Positions 12,752-13,912 of a stretch of 13,912 nt of DNA are shown here, one piece after another. A program made the position numbers and the translations under genes. Below the pieces are notes generated by a model. The model searched no databases, was not told the DNA's origin, and saw nothing but the letters and a program-made list of their open reading frames with translations. The DNA comes from Thermoanaerobacterales bacterium (GTDB lineage: Bacteria > Actinomycetota > Acidimicrobiia > Acidimicrobiales > JACDCH01): positions 1 to 13,912 of the forward strand of contig PKRH01000094.1 of assembly GCA_017577565.1 (NCBI GenBank), given 5' to 3'. Positions within the stretch are counted from its first letter, which is position 1, and every line of letters starts with the position of its first letter.

Positions 12752-13912
12752 TCACCCGTACCGGAGCCGGGGCAGGCCGCCGGTGACGGCGTCGAGCAGC
12801 GCGTCGGCGGCGAACTTCGTGGCCCAGTTGAGGTACTTGAACGACGCGTAGCGGCCCCAGATCGGCATCGAGCCGGGGACGCCGCCCCGCAGCTCGGGGG
12901 GCGCGGACGGCCCGGCCTGGGCCAGCTTCACCGCCCGGAGCAGGTCGTCGGCGACCTCGCGCAGGTCCTCCCGCCCGTCGACCGCCGCCACCCGCCGGCA
13001 GCAGAGCGCGAGCTGGGCGGTGCCGGTCGGGCAGTCGTAGGTGGCCGAGCCCCGCCAGTCGGGGCGCAGGGTGGCGGCCACGCCGCCGCTCGGCAGCCGG
13101 CAGCCGTCGGCCGCCCGGTAGGAGCGGGCGAAGGCCTCGCAGGCCTCGACGCCGGCCCGCCAGGCGGCCTCGTGGTCGAGCACCAGGCCGCACTCCAGCA
13201 GGCCCTCGATCGTGTAGGCGACCGTGTGGGTGAGGGGGTCGGTACCGGGCGTGAACGCCATGCGGTCGATCCAGCCGCCCTCCCGGCGCTGGGCGAGCGC
13301 CCAGTCGACGGCCCGCCCGGCCGCCTTGGTGAGGTCGGGCTCGTCGAGCAGGCGGCCGGCCCGGGCCAGGGCCCAGGTGACCCGGGTGTAGTACGTGTGG
13401 GGCACGCCGTGCAGCGCGTGCGCCGTCCAGGAGCCGTCGGGGTTCTGCACGTCGCGGAGCCAGCCGGCGGCCCGCCGGGCGGCGTCCTCCAGCGGCTCGA
13501 GCCCGGTCTCGGTCAGCGCGAGGTACGCGAACAGCACCTGACCGGTGTTGAACACCTCGGCCGGCTTGTCGGCGTCGGCGGGGCCCTCCCACAGGCCCCG
13601 CCCGATCGAGCCGTCGGCCCGCTGCACCTCGGCCAGCCACCCGCCCATCCGGCGGGCCCGGCGGCGGCTCTCGTCGTCGCCGGTGGCCTCGGCGTGGTGC
13701 AGCAGGGTCGGGACGATGTAGCCGGTGGTCTCCGGGTAGGAGGGGTTCCAGCCGTCGAGCAGGCTGTAGCTGGCGGCCACGCCGCCGTCGGGCGTGGCGT
13801 CCTGCGCCCGGCCCAGCCAGGCGACGGCGGCGGCCAGGTGGTCCGCGTCCGGGCCGGCCCGGCCCGAGCGCTGGCCGGCGAGGATGCCGCGGGCGACGGC
13901 GGGCCGCGGCGC
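12752..13912 (-). CDS. Alpha/alpha-toroid protein (squalene-cyclase/prenyltransferase-repeat-like), 5' end cut
   Basis: The frame is open from the TGA at 12754-12752 to the right edge, giving 386 visible residues with the true start outside. The first in-frame GTG, at 13780, is internal: the preceding 44 codons read as good protein (DHLAAAVAWLGRAQDATPDGG) continuous with VAASYSLLDGWNPSYPETTGYIVPTLL. Repeated helix-pair blocks with aromatic/Gly turns are visible: GWLAEVQRADGSIG, GWLRDVQNPDGSWTAH, DWALAQRREGGWID, plus VFNTGQVLFAYLAL and YDCPTGTAQLALC. They suggest an all-helical (alpha/alpha) toroid, as in prenyltransferase/terpene-cyclase repeats and in some glycoside hydrolases, lyases and sugar epimerases. 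It ends SFKYLNWATKFAADALL (family-like). No DxDD cyclase motif is visible, so terpene cyclisation is not supported. Being 8 nt upstream of the UDP-GlcNAc epimerase, a glycan-modifying role is likelier. Function is unassigned. Confidence 0.8.
   Translation of the reverse strand, partial: APRPAVARGILAGQRSGRAGPDADHLAAAVAWLGRAQDATPDGGVAASYSLLDGWNPSYPETTGYIVPTLLHHAEATGDDESRRRARRMGGWLAEVQRADGSIGRGLWEGPADADKPAEVFNTGQVLFAYLALTETGLEPLEDAARRAAGWLRDVQNPDGSWTAHALHGVPHTYYTRVTWALARAGRLLDEPDLTKAAGRAVDWALAQRREGGWIDRMAFTPGTDPLTHTVAYTIEGLLECGLVLDHEAAWRAGVEACEAFARSYRAADGCRLPSGGVAATLRPDWRGSATYDCPTGTAQLALCCRRVAAVDGREDLREVADDLLRAVKLAQAGPSAPPELRGGVPGSMPIWGRYASFKYLNWATKFAADALLDAVTGGLPRLRYG

Noticed and set aside
12753..12755. 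GTG at 12755 as the epimerase start (GTGA overlap)
   Set aside because: It is possible, but the GTG at 12743 has GAGG at 6-nt spacing and leaves a normal short N-terminus before the first strand; kept only as an alternative.
11664..13640. A single minus-strand frame that would fuse an N-terminal extension to the epimerase
   Set aside because: Upstream of about 12755 the frame is low-complexity shadow of the toroid gene, which uses a different frame and has its own stop at 12754-12752.
13778..13780. GTG at 13780 as the start of the toroid protein
   Set aside because: The preceding 44 codons to the window edge are open, in frame and protein-like, and continue the helical repeat, so the gene is cut by the edge.
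1..13912. Mobile elements, CRISPR arrays, tRNA or rRNA genes, direct-repeat arrays
   Set aside because: No transposase or integrase motifs, no regularly spaced repeats and no cloverleaf-like or rRNA-like sequence were seen by eye. Repeated short GC words here are explained by base composition.

Overview
This is a very GC-rich window. Third codon positions are almost saturated with G or C, GTG starts are common, and neighbouring genes share 4-nt start/stop overlaps. Three good promoter candidates carry actinobacterial -10 hexamers (TACGCT or TAGGCT) without a recognisable -35. Together this suggests a high-GC actinomycete (Actinomycetota, possibly an Acidimicrobiia-like lineage). The phylum is inferred from composition and promoter style; the exact taxon cannot be read from the sequence. 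No rRNA, tRNA, CRISPR array, insertion sequence or integrase was seen.

The window is part of a surface or exopolysaccharide biosynthesis locus. Left to right: the 3' end of an unrecognised gene (3-353, +); a GT4-type glycosyltransferase (350-1615, +) and a NodB-like polysaccharide deacetylase (1612-2679, +), joined by GTGA overlaps; on the opposite strand a YbhB/PEBP-family protein (2655-3149, -) and a large GNAT acetyltransferase (3182-4180, -); a second NodB-like deacetylase that looks leaderless (4363-5235, +) and a GT2 glycosyltransferase (5321-6220, +); a VanZ-like membrane domain fused to a LamG-like domain (6256-7461, -); a second, paralogous GT2 enzyme (7678-8697, +), an exporter-type ABC transporter (8694-10478, +) and a GT-B glycosyltransferase (10519-11634, +); and on the minus strand a WecB-type UDP-GlcNAc 2-epimerase (11664-12743) behind an alpha/alpha-toroid (prenyltransferase/squalene-cyclase-repeat-like) protein that runs off the right edge (12752-13912).

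The likely joint job, by inference, runs as follows. The epimerase supplies UDP-ManNAc. The four glycosyltransferases build a lipid-linked glycan. The ABC protein flips or exports it. The deacetylases and the GNAT enzyme trim or replace acyl groups. The VanZ-LamG protein may act at the membrane in glycan binding or assembly. No polymerase, initiating phosphoglycosyltransferase or exosortase lies in the window, so the pathway is incomplete here.

The least expected structure is regulatory. Two minus-strand genes without a clear Shine-Dalgarno (GNAT and VanZ-LamG) are each preceded by a 17-codon mini-ORF. Each mini-ORF starts 7-10 nt after an actinobacterial -10 box and stops across the start codon of the main gene. 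A third mini-ORF of 15 codons bridges the ABC and GT genes through an ATGA and a GTGA overlap. All three convergent gene ends carry GC-rich inverted repeats that could serve as compact bidirectional terminators.
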